In this document: positions 60,772-64,000 of the stretch, piece by piece
How positions within the stretch are numbered: position 1 is the stretch's first letter
How the letters are laid out: each line of letters begins with the position of its first letter
Origin: Pseudomonas frederiksbergensis
Lineage (GTDB): Bacteria > Pseudomonadota > Gammaproteobacteria > Pseudomonadales > Pseudomonadaceae
Direction of reading: 5' to 3'
DNA length: 64,000 nt
Assembly: GCF_003732665.1 (NCBI RefSeq)
Contig: NZ_MOBP01000015.1
Location: forward strand, 62,001-126,000
Position numbers and translations under genes: made by a program
Notes under the pieces: model-generated
Database searches by the model: none
Told to the model about the DNA's origin: nothing
The model's input: only the letters and a program-made list of their open reading frames with translations

Positions 60772-61377
60772 ATGAGCACTATCCGCGAGCGCAACAAAGA
60801 ACTGATCCTGCGTGCCGCCAGTGAAGAATTTGCCGACAAGGGCTTCGCTGCGACCAAAACCAGTGATATCGCGGCCAAGGCGGGATTGCCCAAGCCCAAC
60901 GTCTACTACTATTTCAAATCCAAGGAAAACCTCTACCGCGAGGTCCTGGAAAGCATCATCGAGCCGATCCTGCAGGCCTCGACGCCGTTCAACGCCGACG
61001 GCGTACCCAGCGAAGTGCTGAGCGGCTACATCCGCTCCAAGATCCGCATCTCCCGCGACCTGCCTTTCGCCTCCAAGGTGTTCGCCAGCGAAATCATGCA
61101 CGGCGCCCCGCACCTGAGCGCCGACCTGGTGGAACGCCTCAACGGCCAGGCCAAGCACAACATCGACTGCATCCAGACCTGGATCGACCGCAACCAAATC
61201 GCCCCCATCGACCCCAACCACCTGATGTTCAGCATCTGGGCCGCCACCCAGACCTATGCCGACTTCGACTGGCAAATCTCGGCGGTGACGGGTAAAGCCA
61301 AGCTGGATGAAGCGGATTATGAAGCGGCGGCGCAGACCATTATTCGGTTGGTGTTGAAGGGGTGTGAGCCGGACTGA
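60772..61377 (+). CDS. TetR/AcrR family regulator, RutR-like
   Basis: A 201-residue repressor. The helix-turn-helix is TSDIAAKAGLPKPNVYYYF (residues 29-47); the C-terminal domain (ADFDWQISAVTGKAKLDEAD) resembles the YcdC/RutR branch, which often governs nitrogen or purine and pyrimidine catabolism. The start at 60772 (MSTIRERNKE) is set by family similarity. By gene order it matches the TetR gene near gcl in P. aeruginosa. It may act on the gcl region, though no operator resembling a gcl site is seen beside its own start. Confidence 0.9.
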   Translation: MSTIRERNKELILRAASEEFADKGFAATKTSDIAAKAGLPKPNVYYYFKSKENLYREVLESIIEPILQASTPFNADGVPSEVLSGYIRSKIRISRDLPFASKVFASEIMHGAPHLSADLVERLNGQAKHNIDCIQTWIDRNQIAPIDPNHLMFSIWAATQTYADFDWQISAVTGKAKLDEADYEAAAQTIIRLVLKGCEPD

Positions 61378-61390
61378 TACACCGCGGCGC

Positions 61391-61471
61391 GGCCTTCGCG
61401 AGCAAGCCCGCTCCCACAGGGGATCTTCAGTGTTATGGAGATCGAGTGTGGGAGCGGGCTTGCTCGCGAAT
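61391..61471. repeat. REP pair (inverted), downstream flank of the RAYT gene
   Basis: Inverted CTTCGCGAGCAAGCCCGCTCCCAC copies around a 30-base loop, 20 bases from the stop of the tyrosine transposase gene. Confidence 0.92.
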
Positions 61472-61491
61472 GGGGCAACTCGGTCCCAAGC

Positions 61492-61950
61492 CTAAAGCCA
61501 AACGGCATCCCACAACGGATAGTCGCCATACCTTTCTACCAACCCCGCCCGCAATGGGTTGGTCACCACATACCGCGCAACCTTCACCAAACACTCCTCC
61601 CGCCGCAAAGCTCGGTCGTGAAAACCCTGCTGCCAGAGACTGCCCGTTCTGCCGGCGGCCTCATTGATTGCTCGTGCACTCAGGGATTTGGTCTGACACA
61701 TCAATTGCCCCAGTGATCCTTTTTGCAACTGGATCAACCAATGAAAATGGTCTGGCATGACAACAAAGGCCAAGGAGTCAACAAACCCTTGCTCCTGTGC
61801 TTGTTTGAATTGATGCACCACCATCCTGCCCAAGGTGTAATCCCTGAAAACAGGCTCCCGTTTGAGGGTATTGGCTGTCAGAAGGTAGATGCGGTTTTGC
61901 TCGGCATAGCGGCCGATGCGCAAGCGATGTGAAGCGGACAGCTCAGGCAT
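61492..61950 (-). CDS. REP-associated tyrosine transposase (RAYT)
   Basis: A 152-residue single-domain HUH endonuclease of the IS200-like transposase fold. The HUH histidines are in MPDHFHWLIQL (residues 66-75), and the catalytic Tyr is most likely Tyr127 in ARYVVTNPLRAGL. RAYTs are single-copy chromosomal genes that cut and move REP sequences. REP pairs of the GTGGGAGCGGG family flank it on both sides, making the whole 61391-62147 segment a candidate mobile unit (REPtron). Length and both motifs are intact, so it may be active. Confidence 0.93.
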   Translation of the reverse strand: MPELSASHRLRIGRYAEQNRIYLLTANTLKREPVFRDYTLGRMVVHQFKQAQEQGFVDSLAFVVMPDHFHWLIQLQKGSLGQLMCQTKSLSARAINEAAGRTGSLWQQGFHDRALRREECLVKVARYVVTNPLRAGLVERYGDYPLWDAVWL

Positions 61951-62042
61951 TCCTTTGCCCCTTTCATGATTGATTCATGAAAAGGCTAGACCTGGGAACG
62001 GAAGCTCGTAGTTCAGACTTTTAGCTGGATGTGTCTGGAGGA

Positions 62043-62147
62043 TCGCCTTCGCGAGCAAGCCCGCTCCCACAAGGGGTTTGGGGTGGACACAAATTGTGTG
62101 AACACTACAAGACCACCTGTGGGAGCGGGCTTGCTCGCGAAAGCGCC
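62043..62147. repeat. REP pair (inverted), upstream flank of the RAYT gene
   Basis: Inverted CTTCGCGAGCAAGCCCGCTCCCAC copies around a 50-base loop with ACAAATTGTG. It is 93 bases upstream of the transposase start and ends near the hbpS-like gene stop. Confidence 0.92.
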
Positions 62148-62166
62148 AGTTCAATCAACAAAAATC

Positions 62167-62607
62167 TTAAGCACTAACCCCCGCATCCCCCCGCAACCCC
62201 AGCGCTTCAATCGCCTGAATTGCACACTGTTCATCCACATCGGAAATATCCCCGCTGATCCCCACCGCGCCCAGCACGTTCCCGTCCTGATCGCGAATTA
62301 GCACGCCGCCCGGTGCCGGCACGACGCTGCCCTGCCCCAGGCTGTTGAGCGCGGCGATAAACGCGGGTCGTTGTTGCGCGTCCAGCGCCAGCAGGCGTGA
62401 GCCTTTGCCCAGGGCAATCGCGCCCCAGGCTTTGCCGATGGCGATTTGCGGGCGCAGCAGGCTGGCGCCGTCTTCGCGCTGCAAGGAGATCAGGTGGCCG
62501 CCGGCGTCCAGCACGGCGATGGTCAGGGGGGCTGCGGAGATTGCACGCCCTGCGGCGATGGCCTGGGCGATCAGGTTGTTTGCGACGTTCAAGGTTAAAG
62601 CGCTCAT
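62167..62607 (-). CDS. GlcG/HbpS family protein
   Basis: A 146-residue protein of the GlcG/HbpS fold, which in some members binds haem; others have no known ligand. The start at 62607 (MSALTLNVANNLIAQAIAAG) fits the family. AVLDAGGHLISLQREDGASL and PGGVLIRDQDGNVLGAVGISG are the two signature blocks. It diverges from gcl, with two TTGTATACAA palindromes between, and the same neighbour is found next to gcl in P. aeruginosa. A role in glyoxylate or glycolate metabolism is plausible. Confidence 0.9.
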   Translation of the reverse strand: MSALTLNVANNLIAQAIAAGRAISAAPLTIAVLDAGGHLISLQREDGASLLRPQIAIGKAWGAIALGKGSRLLALDAQQRPAFIAALNSLGQGSVVPAPGGVLIRDQDGNVLGAVGISGDISDVDEQCAIQAIEALGLRGDAGVSA

Positions 62608-62699
62608 GGTGCCGTCCTCATTTTGTTTTTGGAAAGCGGTTGGGCTGCGGTTTTGTGCCGCAGTCCGATGCAACAAATAGAACACAATAGATTATTTAT

Positions 62700-62709
62700 T
62701 TGTATACAA
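62700..62709. promoter_or_regulatory. TTGTATACAA palindrome, hbpS-like/gcl promoter region
   Basis: A perfect ten-base palindrome in an AT-rich stretch, 91 bases from the hbpS-like start. The same ten bases recur at 62838-62847. Confidence 0.6.
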
Positions 62710-62837
62710 TAATTCTCGAAAAGCGCCACATGCGACGAAAAGCCACAGCAGGATGGGCTTCCGACGAATGAAACAGACGCTTGAGAAAATGGATTGACCT
62801 GCGCCGTCCGCCGTGAATACACTCTGCGCAAAGCCAC

Positions 62838-62847
62838 TTGTATACAA
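62838..62847. promoter_or_regulatory. TTGTATACAA palindrome, proximal to gcl
   Basis: Second copy of the ten-base palindrome, 27 bases upstream of the gcl ATG, so binding would overlap the gcl transcription start or leader. Such sites fit GntR-family or TetR-family dimers. Confidence 0.62.
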
Positions 62848-62874
62848 TTACAAAACGTAAGAGGCACCAAAACC

Positions 62875-64000
62875 ATGAGCAAAATGAGAGCAATCGAAGC
62901 CGCCGTTCTGGTGATGCGCCGCGAAGGGGTTGATACCGCTTTTGGCATCCCGGGCGCCGCGATCAACCCGCTGTACTCCGCCCTGCAGAAGGTCGGTGGC
63001 ATCGATCACGTCCTCGCTCGCCACGTGGAAGGCGCTTCGCACATGGCCGAGGGTTACACCCGCACCAAGGCCGGCAATATCGGCGTGTGCATCGGCACCT
63101 CCGGCCCGGCGGGCACTGACATGGTCACCGGCCTTTACAGCGCCTCGGCCGACTCGATCCCGATCCTGTGCATCACCGGCCAGGCACCCCGGGCGCGCAT
63201 GCATAAGGAAGACTTCCAGGCGGTCGACATCACCGCCATCGTCAAGCCAGTGACCAAGTGGGCCACCACCGTCATGGAACCGGGCCAAGTGCCGTATGCG
63301 TTCCAGAAAGCCTTCTACGAAATGCGTTCCGGCCGTCCAGGCCCGGTGCTGATCGACCTTCCGTTCGACGTGCAGATGGCCGAAATCGAATTCGACATCG
63401 ACGCCTACGAACCGCTGCCACTGGCCAAGCCCACCGCCAACCGCGTGCAAATCGAGAAGGCCCTGGCCATGCTCGATCAGGCTGAGCGTCCATTGCTGGT
63501 GGCCGGCGGCGGCATCATCAACGCCGACGCCAGCGAATTGCTGGTGGAGTTCGCCGAGCTGACCGGCATTCCAGTGATCCCGACCCTGATGGGCTGGGGC
63601 ACCATCCCCGACGATCACCCGTTGATGGTCGGCATGGTCGGCCTGCAAACCTCGCACCGCTACGGCAACGCGACGATGCTCAAGTCCGACCTGGTGCTGG
63701 GCGTCGGTAACCGCTGGGCCAACCGCCACACCGGCTCGATCGACGTCTACACCGAAGGCCGCAAGTTCATTCACGTCGACATCGAACCGACCCAGATCGG
63801 CCGCGTGTTCACGCCAGACCTGGGCATCGTCTCCGACGCCGCCGCCGCGCTGACCGTGTTCATCGAAGTCGCTCGCGAATGGCAAGCCGCCGGCAAGCTG
63901 AAAAACCGCAGCGCCTGGCTGCAAGATTGCCAGCAGCGCAAATCCAGCCTGCAACGCAAGACCCACTTCGACAACGTGCCGGTCAAGCCGCAGCGCTTGT
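62875..64000 (+). CDS. gcl: Glyoxylate carboligase (partial, runs off the window)
   Basis: Gcl joins two glyoxylates to tartronate semialdehyde with ThDP and FAD. The 375 residues present begin MSKMRAIEAAVLVMRREGVD and include FGIPGAAINPLYSAL, where Gcl has Val or Ala in place of the usual catalytic Glu of ThDP enzymes, then HVEGASHMAEGYTRTKAGNI and SGPAGTDMVTGLYSASADS. The reading frame is open at the right edge; the C-terminal ThDP-binding part is missing. hyi, glxR and related genes probably follow. Confidence 0.97.
   Translation, partial: MSKMRAIEAAVLVMRREGVDTAFGIPGAAINPLYSALQKVGGIDHVLARHVEGASHMAEGYTRTKAGNIGVCIGTSGPAGTDMVTGLYSASADSIPILCITGQAPRARMHKEDFQAVDITAIVKPVTKWATTVMEPGQVPYAFQKAFYEMRSGRPGPVLIDLPFDVQMAEIEFDIDAYEPLPLAKPTANRVQIEKALAMLDQAERPLLVAGGGIINADASELLVEFAELTGIPVIPTLMGWGTIPDDHPLMVGMVGLQTSHRYGNATMLKSDLVLGVGNRWANRHTGSIDVYTEGRKFIHVDIEPTQIGRVFTPDLGIVSDAAAALTVFIEVAREWQAAGKLKNRSAWLQDCQQRKSSLQRKTHFDNVPVKPQRL

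Noticed and set aside
4666..62147. Repeated REP palindromes considered as a CRISPR array
   Set aside because: Copies are scattered over 57 kb, palindromic, mostly in inverted pairs, without regular spacers or cas genes.
1..64000. tRNA, rRNA or integrated prophage genes
   Set aside because: No cloverleaf with a T-loop GGTTCGAATCC-like sequence, rRNA stretch or phage structural cluster was noticed by eye; a tRNAscan run would settle it.

Overview
The window is chromosomal DNA of a Pseudomonas of the fluorescens group. GC is high, gene order matches the pseudomonad cobalamin, TCA-cycle and glyoxylate-carboligase neighbourhoods, and the typical fluorescens-group REP palindromes (core GTGGGAGCGGGCTTGCTCGCGAA) sit in a dozen intergenic gaps. 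Genus is inferred from gene content and synteny as I remember them; no search was run. No tRNA, rRNA, CRISPR array, prophage or integrated element was found.

Layout. 1-4.7 kb: a small lysozyme-like protein, a FadL-type outer-membrane channel, a periplasmic glutathione peroxidase, and an MFS exporter with a 40-residue membrane protein and a MarR repressor that share a 16-bp palindromic operator. 4.8-14.1 kb: a ten-gene minus-strand operon for late cobalamin synthesis (cobO, cobB, bluB, cbiB, cobD, cobQ, cobU, cobT, cobC, cobS) behind a cobalamin riboswitch; most junctions overlap by 4-8 bases, and one REP has been absorbed into the 3' end of cobB. 14.2-18.5 kb: a PQQ-type sugar dehydrogenase, then a decaying patch with a gutted metallophosphoesterase, a broken DCC-family gene and a frameshifted FeS photolyase, followed by an intact DUF2256 gene. 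18.4-30.1 kb: methyltransferase, two NlpC/P60 lipoproteins, hda, an AI-2E-type permease, DUF2066, purMN, DUF3108, a chemoreceptor, OsmC and pirin. 30.2-37.1 kb: dienelactone hydrolase, htpG, two thioesterases, a small coiled-coil lipoprotein, MAPEG, DUF599 and a branched-chain amino acid carrier.

37.5-50.6 kb is the TCA block: sdhCDAB-sucAB-lpd-sucCD on the minus strand, diverging from gltA on the plus strand. It encodes citrate synthase, succinate dehydrogenase, 2-oxoglutarate dehydrogenase and succinyl-CoA synthetase. After gltA lies a non-coding composite palindrome of about 0.8 kb (50.7-51.5 kb) whose two divergent arms flank a different REP-like palindrome. 51.7-59.5 kb: acetate permease with its DUF485 partner, a glycine-betaine binding protein, a membrane-anchored GH17 glucan enzyme, and an alpha/beta hydrolase coupled to mlaA. 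59.7-64 kb: DUF808, a TetR regulator, a REP-associated tyrosine transposase bracketed by REP pairs, a GlcG/HbpS-like protein and the 5' part of gcl. Two TTGTATACAA palindromes lie in the divergent gcl promoter region.

The strongest second-look items are the composite palindrome, the cobB-REP fusion that keeps the overlap with bluB, the photolyase-region gene decay, the MarR and gcl operators, and an orphan plus-strand terminator between brnQ and sucD that may end a small RNA.
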